NCBI GenBank assembly: GCA_947359465.1
Contig: OX375879.1
Location: forward strand, 123,598,486 to 123,662,485
DNA length: 64,000 bases
Reading direction: 5' to 3'
Source of the DNA: Metellina segmentata
Taxonomy: Eukaryota > Arthropoda > Arachnida > Araneae > Tetragnathidae
Below are positions 1 to 9,487 of the stretch, one piece after another. Below the pieces are notes generated by a model. The model saw only the letters and a program-made list of their open reading frames with translations, ran no database searches and had not been told where the DNA came from. Made by a program: the position numbers and the translations under genes. Positions within the stretch are counted from its first letter, which is position 1, and every line of letters begins with the position of its first letter.

Positions 1-652
1 AAGCTTTAGTGTTATTGGCTTTGTTAATTTTCATGCCAAAAATTTTATTTATGTGGACAAATGCCAATTGAATTTTGTCTTCATACCTATCGCATAATAT
101 CTCCCAGCAATGCCTCAAATTCCCTGATTGCATTTGAAATCCGCGAATTAATTTTGCAGCATTGCCACGTGTAGATGCAAACAGGTATTGTAATTTCTCG
201 ATGTCCGACAACTCGGTGTTGTCGAGAACAGAGGTTTGAAATAACTCCCTAAAGGTAATCCACTGTTCCAGTTCACCGGAAAAATGTGGAAGTTCCAATT
301 TAGGCAGTTTTGTTTTAGACTTATTAGCTGAATTTTGAACATTATTGCCACTTCCCACTGTTGAGACTTGTTCATGTTTATCATTGACAGTTTTATTTTC
401 CAAATCAACGGATAAATTTAGAAGTATGTCCTGATAATTAAGATACGTATCCAAATAATCATCTGTGTCCTTCGAAGACAACTCCGAAAATGAATTGGAT
501 AGCCGAGTATCGAATGAATTGACTTTAGTTTTTAGCGCCTGTACCATACTTTGCTCAGTTATTTGACATCGTTGGATCTTCTCCCCAATTCTGTCAATTT
601 CTTTACACAGAATTTCAAAATTCTGCGTAGTTTTCGCATTTTTAGGTGCCAT
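1..652 (-). CDS. BEL/Pao retrotransposon gag, N-terminal part (runs off window)
   Basis: Reading the minus strand from an ATG at 652 gives an open frame of 217 codons that reaches the window edge with no stop. The protein starts MAPKNAKTTQNFE, continues with an acidic, coiled-coil-like stretch, and from about residue 115 has KLPKLELPHFSGELEQWITF and then FQTSVLDNTELSDIEKLQYL. This is the typical start of the DUF1759 gag-like domain of BEL/Pao elements, followed by IRGFQMQSGNLRHCWEILCDRY. In these elements gag forms the particle shell and packages the RNA. A primer-binding site and a putative LTR lie just upstream (669-685 and 688-1158), so this is the 5' end of the element. No frame break is visible in the part shown. 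Confidence 0.85.
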   Translation of the reverse strand, partial: MAPKNAKTTQNFEILCKEIDRIGEKIQRCQITEQSMVQALKTKVNSFDTRLSNSFSELSSKDTDDYLDTYLNYQDILLNLSVDLENKTVNDKHEQVSTVGSGNNVQNSANKSKTKLPKLELPHFSGELEQWITFRELFQTSVLDNTELSDIEKLQYLFASTRGNAAKLIRGFQMQSGNLRHCWEILCDRYEDKIQLAFVHINKIFGMKINKANNTKA

Positions 653-668
653 AATTCCACGGCGGAAC

Positions 669-685
669 TCCGGCTCGACGGACCA
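669..685 (-). promoter_or_regulatory. Primer-binding site of the BEL/Pao element
   Basis: On the minus strand this reads TGGTCCGTCGAGCCGGA, whose complement ends in CCA as a tRNA 3' end does. It lies 16 bases before the gag ATG and two bases after the presumed LTR end, the place where minus-strand DNA synthesis would be primed. The tRNA is not identified here. Confidence 0.65.
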
Positions 686-687
686 AA

Positions 688-1158
688 TGAAAGTTTAAGT
701 ATACAGATTTACGGATATGAGATTTAGAGCATTGAATTTATACGAATTAGGTGACTACAAAGATTAAAGGTTGACTCACCTTGTTCCCCAAGAGCTATCA
801 TCAGTGGACGAAATAAAGACAGAACACTAGTTTCGAGTTAATGCGATTCTTTGTTTAAAGTATAAAGTATAAGACAAACATGCGCAGGCGACCTTTTTGT
901 GCGTAGACGGAATTCTAATTTGTAATGATATAATGGTTACAGTTTTCATGATTAAAAAATACATTCACAGTATCGTCACGTGCGCTGCATAACAAATATA
1001 TCAAAATGCAACAATGTTTGCAAACACTAGCACTAGTTGAGCGCGTTATAAAATTAAATCCACGGAGAGTTCGCACTCACTCATATTATCATAGTAAATA
1101 AATGCATAATAAGAATGTTCATCACGTGGCGTCCTCTTGTGGCTAATCTAAATCAACA
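688..1158 (-). repeat. Putative 5' LTR of the BEL/Pao element
   Basis: The primer site fixes the inner edge: on the minus strand the LTR ends ...CA at 688. The outer edge is less certain. A minus-strand TGTTGATTTAG at 1158 gives TG...CA ends and a length of 471 bp, normal for the group. A TATA-like ATTTTATAACG is present on the minus strand near 1050. The second LTR is outside the window, so the length cannot be confirmed. Confidence 0.5.
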
Positions 1159-1589
1159 GATACGTTAGGGTAAACTCTGAAAGGACGGTGGAACCTTCTA
1201 TATGTATGATAATTTACACTCGAAGGTATCCTCGGCCAAGTTTTTAATTGTATACATCATCAACCTCTCACACATTCTAAGCGCTCGAAGCTCCCCATCG
1301 AGAACCCCGACGTTCCTGTCTACGGAGCGGAGGCTATTCACACGCTGCTCTCTTTGTGGCACAGAAATGAGGGCATGGAAATCTTAATGGACTTCAGCCG
1401 TTTCTTCAGGAGCTTGAGATCTGAAAGATTCCAAACCCCTCCGTAACCAGAGATTGCAAAAATTTCGTCCGTCTCTGTATCCAAAGGGTTAAATATTAAA
1501 AGAGCGTTGCAAACGTATTGAAAATCATTCTCTGTTATCATCGGAAGTTAATTATTACAAATTCTTGAGTTTTTTTAGTGAAAGTCAGA
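1159..1589. other. Stretch without recognised feature
   Basis: Mixed-composition sequence between the BEL/Pao LTR and the KIAA1586-like pseudogene. Short open frames on both strands carry no domain I can name. Confidence 0.4.
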
Positions 1590-2541
1590 AACTATTAATG
1601 ACTCATTACTTTCTACCCGAAAAAAAGAACTAATTAACATTGGGACATGTAATATTCACACAATACATAAGGCTTTTCTTAAAGGTCTAAAAGAGTTTGT
1701 GGAAGATGTGTCTGAACTAGTTTTAACTATTCACAGATTTTTTAATCAGTGGCCTAAAGCGTTGGTCAACATACAAACAAATTCAAGAAGACTTGAAACT
1801 TCCCACTCACCATTTCATAAAGTATTGTTCAAGCAGGTGGCTAAGCCTAAAGCCAGCTGCTGAAAGGTTACTTGAACAGTGGATTGCAGTGCGAAAGTAT
1901 TTCCTTGACTATATTCCAATAAAGAAGCCAAACATGATACAAAGATCAGGCAATAAAAATATTGTTCATTTACTTTCATTAAGAGAAACTATGAAGGCTG
2001 AAGTGATATTTGTCATATCAAGTACAAGTATATTTAATCGTGTGACCGAATATTTCTTCAGAAAAAGGAACCTCTAAAACTTAAACCCTGCATTCTCAAC
2101 TTGAATTGTTGACAAGAACAATTTTGGGTAGGATCTACAAAGAGGAATTTATTCGAGGTTTGAAAATGGCTAAATTGGAAGATATTGTGATTGGAGATCA
2201 AATTTCTAGATAGTTACAGAATGTGTGTGAAAGAGAAGGAAAGGAATTTATTTTTTCTAAGGGCTCAGAATCATTACAGTGCCAGTGTTAAATATCTTTT
2301 GAAGAAGTCCTCCTTCAGTTCATCTCTCCTTAAAAGTTTATCCTGTCTTGGTCCTCTTGAGAGACTCAGTAGCGAGAGTGTTCGACAAGTATTAGAATTT
2401 GTTAGAGCAATGCTATGGGATGTCCCAACAGACATACTACTGGATGAGTGGAAATTACTCAAGATAATTTGAGGAATAAGGATTTAGAATGAAGCATATT
2501 GATGTTTACTGGAACCATTTCTTCAGACTGCGAGACATTAG
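1590..2541 (+). pseudogene. KIAA1586-like (hAT-type transposase-derived) pseudogene
   Basis: Protein similarity runs through several frames on the plus strand: INIGTCNIHTIHKAFLKGLK near 1635, HRFFNQWPKALVN near 1735, RWLSLKPAAERLLEQW near 1835, VTEYFFRKRNL near 2045, HYSASVKYLLKK near 2270, SLSCLGPLERLSSESVRQVL near 2335 and DVYWNHFFRLRDIS near 2495. This order matches the C-terminal half of KIAA1586-like proteins, which derive from hAT-type transposases and are multiplied in arthropod genomes. At least two frameshifts and several stops separate the blocks, so no full protein can be made. At 2542 it stops abruptly where a short repeat begins, suggesting truncation by that insertion. The family call is from memory of conserved phrases. 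Confidence 0.65.
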
Positions 2542-2646
2542 CAGAGTTGCCAAGTGCTCCGAAACTTCCAGAGTTTCTACACTGAAGAATCGAAAGTCTG
2601 CAACTCCGCATAATCATTGGTTCACTCCGGATACCGCTTTGATGCA
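2542..2646. repeat. Short dispersed repeat starting CAGAGTTGCCAAGTGCTCC
   Basis: The block from 2542 has a diverged second copy at 6761-6860, with shared phrases such as CAGAGTTGCCAAGTGCTCCG and TGGTTCACTCC. Its sharp start against pseudogene coding sequence and its CAGAG terminus look like the end of a non-autonomous DNA transposon. No matching opposite end was found. Confidence 0.55.
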
Positions 2647-2721
2647 TGGAAAAGAAATAATTAGTATAATCTTGTAATTAATAATTCATATAATTAATAA
2701 TTCGTATAATCCTGAGTTGAC

Positions 2722-3578
2722 TTTCCGGTCCGTGACGTCACAGCGAGGGCTTTGCCCCCTCTTCGGTTATGCTTGACCACCCTCGGGGATTGCTTCGTAG
2801 TCCCGTTTGGTCTGCTTCGCAAACCAATACTCCTTTAGCAAGTGATTTCATTTTTTTTTTTTACTTTACAATTATTGCACCCTAAACTAATAGCCGCATC
2901 AGTAAAAAAAACCTTCTACATCTTTTTTCCTGTACAATTTTAAGTAAACCGTGTTAATCTCCTAACTTTACAATCTGTACTTTGTCCGTAAACCGTCTGA
3001 GAGCAGAGTGAAAAAAGCGAGTCTGAGAGCAGAGTGGCAAACCCGATAGTCAAAAATAATACCCACACCTAACTGCGAAACCTTCTCTGCGAACTAAAAA
3101 ATATGAAATTTGTGACTAACTTTTGATTGCATCGAATTTATTTATGAACCAATTTTAGAAATAATTGTACTGTAAGAAAGAGTACATTCTGAGGTATACT
3201 GCGATATCTTCAAAATTAAAAACTAATAGTAATAAGATATAGATATCACTTTTAAAAAATACTCAACAAGCTGCAAAAATTTACGTTGAGATGCACTTTT
3301 TAAAAAAATAACTCACGGCTTAAGACTGAAAATTTGTATGTGTTTTGCTCACTCGCGGAAGAAATTTCGCTTCTTCAATTTTGATACTTAATAAACCCTA
3401 AACTAATAGCCGCATCGGAAAAAAATCTTAATTATTGTCCAGGGAATACAATAAAGAACAAACAATGTTAATTTCATATTTTTCTGATCCGAACTTTCTA
3501 GGGAAACCGTCTAAGAATCGAGCTAAACAGCACAGTTTTCAATCCTGCGGCGGCGGAAACTTTTTTTTTAATAAAGAG
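2722..3578 (-). repeat. Dispersed repeat R1, copy A (possible degraded Helitron relative)
   Basis: A second, longer copy is at 42080-43370. Both begin with a C/G-rich segment and a near-palindrome of the form GGTTTGCTTYGCAAACC (2808-2825 here), then TTAGCAAGTGATTTC or the like. Both repeat CTAATAGCCGCATC near a run of A and end with TCTAAGAATCGAG and a CGGCGGC segment. A unit near 3110-3260 (AACTTTTGATYGCATCGAATT type) occurs once here but about three times in copy B. The hairpin and the CCCGGGATTGCTACG-like context are shared with the Helitrons at 6312 and 16962, which suggests the minus orientation. Confidence 0.6.
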
Positions 3579-4090
3579 AGATATTATACGTAAGGCACAA
3601 GAAAATTTAGAAAAGGACTGGGAATAAAAATATAAACTGGAAGCAGAGAAAAAAATTTAAAGCAGCTGGCAAAGAAAAGAATGGTGATAGAAGAAGAAGA
3701 ATTTAAAATTATGCATAAGGAAGAGGATGAGCCGTTGGATAGTGCTTCAAAATTATTAAAGGAAGCAGCACTTGTTCAGGCAATGATTGAAGGAACGGCT
3801 AAAGTCTCAGATGATGCTGGTCAGCAAAGACAGACTTTAAAAAAAATGCACATTCTTCTATTGAGAAGAAAAAGACAAAATTAATTTTAGTCTTTTACAA
3901 CAAAAAAAATTAAGACATAATTTTTCAAAGAAAAGGAAGAAATTCTTCAAGCTGTGTCAAAAATAAACAAATTAAAAAATCATAATTCCGATTTAAAAAA
4001 AAATTATGTTAATATTTTAAAATGATGTAATTTTAAATGAAGAAAATAAAAATATCCTTCCAAAGAAAGAAAAAGAAAAGATAGGGGTAG
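3579..4090 (+). other. A-rich stretch with a charged open frame, unidentified
   Basis: Purine-rich sequence with a frame at 3681-3884 coding a lysine- and glutamate-rich peptide (for example KEEDEPLDSASKLLKEAA). The preceding 100 bases hold a related charged stretch with two stops (KYKLEAEKKI). It could be the remains of a transposon ORF with a coiled coil. I do not recognise the family, and nothing suggests a working gene. Confidence 0.3.
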
Positions 4091-4164
4091 CTTGGGAGGA
4101 TCTTTTTATTTTTTATCTTTATACTAGAATATGTTTAGCATTATTGTTATTTGTTACTTTTTTT

Positions 4165-4265
4165 TTTGCTCGATTAGTCACCTTTTTCTACTTGATTAGT
4201 CACCTTTTTCTACTTGAATAGTCACTTTTTGTCACCTTTTTGGTTTAATTTGTCACCTTTTTGGA
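4165..4265. repeat. Short tandem repeat of GTCACCTTTTTCTACTTGATTA type
   Basis: A unit of about 22 bases, TAGTCACCTTTTTCTACTTG, recurs two to three times and is followed by shortened versions (GTCACTTTTT, GTCACCTTTTTGG). It is a small degenerate minisatellite. Confidence 0.6.
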
Positions 4266-5074
4266 CCTTGAAACCTGTTAGGAGCCCTGAAATTATATGT
4301 TTTAAACTGGACTTTCATTGAAACGGACGACCTTCGGCTCTTATTATTCCGTTGTAATGAGGTTCTACTGTAACACTATTTTTAATATATTTTATAAACA
4401 TTTGATGTCATATGCTTCTGAAGAAATTTAGAAGTGTTCCCTCGGGAAGTTATAAAAAGTGAATAATTTGTAGTTAGATTGGTAATAAGCAGATTATGAA
4501 AATTTAGTTTTTAAAAAGTCAGATTTATTTGATTTAATTTGTTGAACACAAGACGTGCAAGTCGGTGTAGTTTCTAGATGGATTTGATTTATTGTATACA
4601 ATAATATTTATAATGAATTATATTAATCTACTAGGAAATGTATGAATGATTCAAACATGCTATATGTATTAGCCAAGTTAATCACGTGATAGAGTAAATA
4701 GAACAGCACGATAAATGCCATGCTTAAGCAATGTTTTCCCATCGGGGGTTGTCGAGTGGTTCAGTTTTAGTCCATGACCGTTTACATATTCCATACATCT
4801 TTACACCAAATCCCACAAACACAGTACTATAAAGTTTTGTTTAAAATTGATTAAGTATCAGACACTTGGTGAATAAAATTTCTTAAGTTATCTTAAATTA
4901 TTTTTCCCTCTAAAACAAGTCCTCACTATAAGAAAATAAAAGTAACTTGCAACAAAATTCCTACTTCTCATTAATATTTAACTTGCAAAAAGTACTTATT
5001 TGTGGGAAAAAAATGTTATAACTTTTTTTAATAGTCAAATGATTATGTCATGCATTGTGTATTTTGGATTTCAG
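4266..5074 (+). other. Intron or intergenic DNA before the dsRBD exon
   Basis: AT-rich, without recognisable coding sequence. It ends in a good 3' splice site, ATTTTGGATTTCAG at 5061-5074, with an upstream T-rich tract, so at least the right part is probably intron of the gene whose exon follows. The upstream exon is not in this window as far as I can see. Confidence 0.45.
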
Positions 5075-5273
5075 TGAGGCCATTCAAAAGGAGGACAAAA
5101 CATACATCGAGGTTGTGTTGCCATGTGGACGGAGGTTTCATGGAATTGGTCCAAATAAAAAAGTTGCAAAGAAATCTGCTGCCAAAAGGGCCCTTGCTGC
5201 ACTGAAGGCTCAAGGAGAGATGGGCACCAGTTCTTCATTCGGACATTCCTTTGCAAATCCAAATGAGCTTTAG
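5075..5273 (+). CDS. Last coding exon of a dsRNA-binding-domain protein (probable host gene)
   Basis: From the splice acceptor at 5074 the frame reads GEAIQKEDK-type sequence (first codon split), then TYIEVVLPCGRRFHGIGPNK, KVAKKSAAKRALAALKAQ and a polar tail to TAG at 5271-5273. The G-GPNKKVAKKSAAKRALAAL part is the conserved last strand and second helix of a double-stranded-RNA-binding domain, where the KKxAK lysines contact the RNA backbone. The first half of the domain must be in an upstream exon. The frame is clean and is followed by a proper 3' UTR and poly(A) signal, unlike the transposon relics around it. Many proteins end this way (ILF3-like, PRKRA-like, SON-like and others), so I give no name. 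Confidence 0.7.
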
Positions 5274-5730
5274 GATGCATCGCCATTTGCGTCTACTTTC
5301 TTATTCATAGCATGTTCCTTTTTCTGGGAGATGAAAATTACCTTGAAACTTGCATATCATTTGATGTTATAATTTTCTTAGTAATCCCTCCATCCAATTT
5401 GGTAGTGTGCAGCTTATTGCGCTTCAGAATGTTTTTTAACTTTATCTTAGTGCATGATAGTTTGACAAAAAATGAACGGTTCGAAGAACCACTTCTGTCT
5501 TGTATTTTACCAAACATGTATATACAGCATTTTTATGGAATTTATCTATGCAAATTAAGTGGCTTATATGTATGGAGCAAAGAGTTTGTATATAAGGGAG
5601 GAAAATACATGGTAGATCTTTTTATAACTATGCTTGATATTTAAGTACTTAAAATATCATCTTCATTATGATTTTCTAAGGATGTGATTTCTTTTTACCT
5701 ATTTAATAAAACTTTTGTTTGCATCCAGGC
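5274..5730 (+). other. 3' UTR of the dsRBD gene
   Basis: About 450 bases of AT-rich non-coding sequence between the TAG and the AATAAA signal. A 110-codon open frame in it (5312-5644) has no recognisable domain and is most likely chance. Confidence 0.55.
5705..5710 (+). terminator. Poly(A) signal AATAAA
   Basis: Canonical AATAAA followed by a T/G-rich stretch (ACTTTTGTTTGC), placed 430 bases after the stop codon of the dsRBD exon. It is the likely 3' end signal of that gene. Confidence 0.55.
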
Positions 5731-6182
5731 TTGACATGATTTCATTGTTTTAGAAACTGACTTTAATATCCCCTTTAAGAACAGGGTGGTAACAGAACCG
5801 GGAAATCAGGAAGTTCTCAGGGAACTTTTTTTATTCTGGAAATGTCAGGGAGTTCTCAAGAAAAAATTTAACAAAAAATCAGGGAATTTTTAAAATTTTG
5901 ATAAAAATGGTAACTATTGTCGTTTGGCCTATTTAGAGATGCGCGATTGCAAGTACTTTTGAGAATCGAGTAAATCATATTCTTCGAAATTGAAATTTGA
6001 ATAAAGAACACTGGCGTCGTAATTTTCGAACTCCTCGAAATCCACCACCATGGTTTTCGCGGCGGAACGTCTCGTCACCGTGAGGCCAGCGATACAACTT
6101 GTGGTATACAATTTGAAATTTGTGTAACTAATGATGTTTTATTTGCTTGCAATTACATCTTTGTAGAATGTTTTGGTAAAGT

Positions 6183-6240
6183 TTCAGTCTACGTTTATAG
6201 CGGTGTAACTGCCTTGGCGCACTTCTAAATTCGCCAAGGA
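6183..6240 (+). repeat. Left arm of an inverted pair inside the outer element
   Basis: Contains TTCAGTCTACGTTTATAGCG and CTTGGCGCACTTCTA. The reverse complement of 12118-12178 carries nearly the same string (TTCAGTCTACGTTTACAGCG, CTTGGCGCACTTCTA). The pair may be subterminal parts of the outer element. Confidence 0.55.
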
Positions 6241-6760
6241 AGGAATTCTTTCAGATGAACCAATGAAATCAACCGACAGTTTAACGAATTTTGAAAGAAC
6301 TTTAAAGAATACTAGCCATTGTGAGGGCCAACACGGTGTTGCCCTTGACAGTTCTTTTCGTGGGGTCAGGAGTGGCCCCTGCTCGCTAACCCAGGATGAT
6401 TGCTACGGTTTGAAAAACAAACCAAATATGAGTTCGTAGCCTATTGGATAACAGCCATCATGGCGTTGCCCGTGGTGATGAATTGATTCGCTAACCTAAA
6501 GGAAATTTGTAGCCTATTGGAATGAATTCCCTTCGAATTTAATGATGTATATTATCAGGCATGAGAATCTTCCGCGTTTCCGCGGATTTCCGCTTTTTGT
6601 GTTTTTTCCATGTTTTTTCAGCTTTTCAGTAATTTTCCGCTGTTTTTTTTTAATGTGATTTTGGTCGTTTTTAAGAATATGACATCAACAGTGTTTCTAG
6701 CCAATGAGAGTATATTTCAAGCTTTGAAAACCGAATGTTCTAGAGACGTTTTTATATATT

Positions 6761-6860
6761 CAGAGTTGCCAAGTGCTCCGGAATTTCTCCGCTAAAGCAT
6801 CGAATCGAAAATCCGCAACTTCGCGTCATATATGGTTCACTCCTGAAATCGCGTCGATGC
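6761..6860. repeat. Second copy of the CAGAGTTGCCAAGTGCTCCG repeat
   Basis: Matches 2542-2646 with scattered changes. It sits between the two tandem copies of the left end of the 2.9-kb element, so it is either part of that element's interior or an insertion that was duplicated with it. Confidence 0.5.
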
Positions 6861-7045
6861 AGGCTAGGGCATAAGAATCTTCCAGATTTCCGCTTTTTTT
6901 TTTTTTTTTTTTTTTTAAGCAATTTTTCGCGGTTTCTAACGTGATTTTGGCCGTTTTTCAGAATATGATGTCATTAGTGTTTCTAGTAAAAGAGAGTATA
7001 TTACAAGCTTTGAAGAATCGGATGTCCTAGTGACGTTTTTATGTA
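6860..7045 (+). repeat. Tandem copy of the left end of the 2.9-kb TIR element
   Basis: Starts CAGGCTAGGGCATAAGAATC and repeats, in order, the features of 6556-6760: TTCCGCTTTT, a T run, GTGATTTTGG, GAATATGATGTCA, GTGTTTCTAG, GAGAGTATATT and CAAGCTTTGAA. The two copies are about 300 bases apart and clearly diverged, so the duplication is old. Confidence 0.7.
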
Positions 7046-7251
7046 CTAAGGGGTAGGCCTGGTCCATGTATCGATACATCGTGAAAAACCGGTGTGGGGT
7101 CGACATCGGTTTCGCGATTTTCATGATAGCGATGTATCGCCACATCGCGATTTTTTTCGATTTCACACAGCCATCCCTTAGCTAGCGGAAGTCTCGCGGT
7201 CATGGTGACATCGCGATTTTTTCCGATCTTACACAGCCATCCTTAAAGCTA

Positions 7252-7968
7252 CTGTTTCCTATGAAAGCGGAGCCGTTATCTAGCAGATGTGATACGTCAT
7301 GATGCCGCAGGCATAACTAGGCGGCCGTCTTAACAGAACATAGGTGTCAACTTAGACGGATAAAATACGGCAGAGAATTGGGCAATACAGACGGCTGGCG
7401 TGGTAAACAAAACATAGCTTTTTTATTCTCTAGTCCAAGTTTCTAGCTTCGGGATCGTTGAAGATAGAGTGAAAATTTCAACGTATTTCAAATCAGCGTA
7501 AAATTCTACGCCGGGTCGATACCAAAACCAGATTTCTGTTTAAATTATTTAACATTTGTAAAATAATGAGTTATTTATTTAAAGAAAATCACAATAAAGG
7601 TACTGATATGATAATTTGCTACTGATAATTTTCCGCCGATTTCAAATTGTTAAAATTTTCAATCTATCTTTAACGATCCTGATTTTAAAAAAAATCGAAA
7701 CAATGCTAATCAAAATTTTTTGTATATTTTGCTTCCCTCCGCTCGAATTGCTTTGCGCGGGAAATGAAATGCTGCCGCTACAAGAGAAAAAACGTTCCCC
7801 AACTGTTTGAGACCACTTTGACGATCGTCATGCAAATGGCGGCTCCGCTAATTTTCGTTACGCACACAAACAACGCTCCCTAGGAAACCAACGCCATCTG
7901 TTTGTATAAACAACGTTTTAGTGACGTCATCCACAGCTAGATAACGGCTCCGCTTTCTTATGAAACCG
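7252..7968. mobile_element. TA-flanked MITE of 717 bp
   Basis: The inverted ends share GAAAGCGGAGCCGTTATCTA; one side begins CTGTTTCCTATGAAAGCGG and the other, reverse complemented, CGGTTTCATAAGAAAGCGG. The dinucleotide TA flanks both sides (7250-7251 and 7969-7970), as in Tc1/mariner-type MITEs. It splits the second unit of a repeated host segment (CACAGCCATCC...CTCGCGGTCATSGTGACATCGCGAT). The interior carries a motif also found in the local Helitrons (AAAATTTCAACG near 7470 and its inverse near 7645). There is no coding capacity. Confidence 0.7.
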
Positions 7969-8781
7969 TACCTTTAGCTGCCGCAGATCTCGCGGTCATC
8001 GTGACATCGCGATTTCCCCCGATCTCGCTGTTTTCCGGTGTCACGATGTTGTTGCTCAGCGCCAACGATTTCGAAGCTGTCTTAGCGCATTTTTGATATC
8101 TGAGTTGCCTAATCAGTATTTTCAGCAGAAATTTCGTGTTTTTTAGCATCATTGGGGGAAAATTTAGGTCTTAGTTTTGGTTTAGATCGACACAATTCCT
8201 ATGTTTATTTAAGCGCATGTAGAATTTTCCACTATGGTACTTTGCTTTTCGATGCCTACCTGGTTCTTCAAACGTGGAGGACTTTTCCCACCCACGTGAC
8301 CTTGCAGTCAGACCTTGGAACCATGCCAAGTTTATTTCATCCGACAGAACGTGGATAAATTTTTTTTTCTTTTCCGCTTTGATTTTGCTTGAAGGAATGA
8401 TTTTCCAGCCAGTCGATAAATCTTTTAACTGTGGTGAGTTCTTTTTCTTTCTCCTAGACCGTTAGAAATGGAGTAAAAATTTCAATGAATGTGAAATCTG
8501 CGGAAAATTTTAGTTTAGATTGTTACCTAAAATATGATTTTCTTTAAACTAATAATTTTTTAATTGAATATATCTTCAACGGATTTGAAATCTGCGGAAA
8601 ATTTTACACCAGATTATTTCTTAAATACACAATGCAGATCTTTATTTGTTAATTTTTTCCTACCACGATTTTCTATAGCAAAGGAAAAAAAGAACTTAAA
8701 AAAATTATATATATGGTGATGTGGAACAAGGTTTTGCTTTTACTATGTATAAAATGCATGGTTAACATCACGATATATCGT

Positions 8782-9286
8782 TGTTGTTGTGTCTAATCCT
8801 TCTGGATCTAGCAGCAGCTAGATCAAATCCATGAGACCATGAACTCTAGCAAAGTCAAGCACCAGGAGTGGGCAATCAAGAACATCCGCTAAAGTGAGCC
8901 CCAAGCAATCGAGGATATGTTCGGGGGAAGCCGGCAACAGTTGGCACTTGGTACATGTTGGGAAGACCCTGCGGCCAGAATCGAGTGTCATGCATCTTAG
9001 GTGCCCACTGATAAGTGGGGTGAGCCAAACCTGCCGGTCACTATTTTTCGCCATGGAGAAAATCTCTTGAAAAGTTAGATCATAGTCTGTAGTTGCCGTT
9101 GCAGAACAGCCATTTTTTGCCAAGATATCCGCAACTTCGTTGCCAGGGACGTCGACGTGGGAGGGGATCCACTGAAAGTGAACCTCCCTACGCTTTGTAA
9201 TAATTTTAAGGTTATTGAGGATCTGAATGCCTACGAGGTCATTAACCCGTCTCCAGTTCTGTAGATGTTGGATCGAGCTGCGGCTA
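8782..9286 (-). mobile_element. 5'-truncated non-LTR retrotransposon (3' end with RNase H)
   Basis: A 505-bp insertion with ACGATATATCGT directly on both sides (8770-8781 and 9287-9298). This 12-bp duplication coincides with a palindromic target. On the minus strand it carries the end of a pol frame, a short 3' region and an (AAC)-type tail (TTGTTGTTGTG at 8781-8791 on the plus strand). A truncated 5' end, a target duplication and a simple-repeat tail are the marks of target-primed reverse transcription. Confidence 0.75.
8818..9286 (-). pseudogene. C-terminal RNase H fragment of LINE pol
   Basis: The minus-strand frame reads SRSSIQHLQNWRRVNDLVGI, then VHFQWIPSHVDVPGNEVADI and LAKNGCSATATTDYDLTF, ending with a cysteine-rich tail (TCTKCQLLPASPEHILDC). 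IPSHVxxxGNExAD is the last conserved block of the RNase H domain found in Jockey/I-type LINEs, where the Asp is a metal ligand. The reverse transcriptase and earlier parts are missing because of 5' truncation at 9286. The remaining frame is open, but the fragment cannot be functional alone. Confidence 0.75.
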
Positions 9287-9487
9287 ACGATATATCGTGA
9301 TGTTAGAATGCCGATGTATCGCATTGTAAAAATTTTAACATCGTCAGACTTACTAGGGGGTCTGCCCCCAACAACAAACCATGTTAGTTTCGTACGTATA
9401 AGCATCAAGCTAAAAAAAGGAGGAGTTTTCAATCTGGCGGCGTCAATAAATTTTCCTCTTTTTTGAAATTTTGCATTCTCATGCCTG

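Larger units (their letters stand above)
6556..9487. mobile_element. TIR element with 7-bp target duplication, class uncertain
   Basis: The left end is CAGGCATGAGAATCTTCCGC and the right end reads GCATTCTCATGCCTG, giving a 13-base perfect inverted repeat CAGGCATGAGAAT. ATATTAT stands directly outside both ends (6549-6555 and 9488-9494), an exact 7-bp duplication inside the Helitron. The 2.9-kb interior holds a partial tandem copy of its own left end (6860-7045), a MITE (7252-7968), palindromic GATGTATCGATACATCG-type motifs near 7065 and 9306, and a LINE fragment (8782-9286). I see no transposase frame. Confidence 0.7.

Noticed and set aside
3681..3884. Small host gene coding a charged peptide
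   Set aside because: Stops interrupt the related upstream sequence, there is no clear start context, and it is flanked by repeats.
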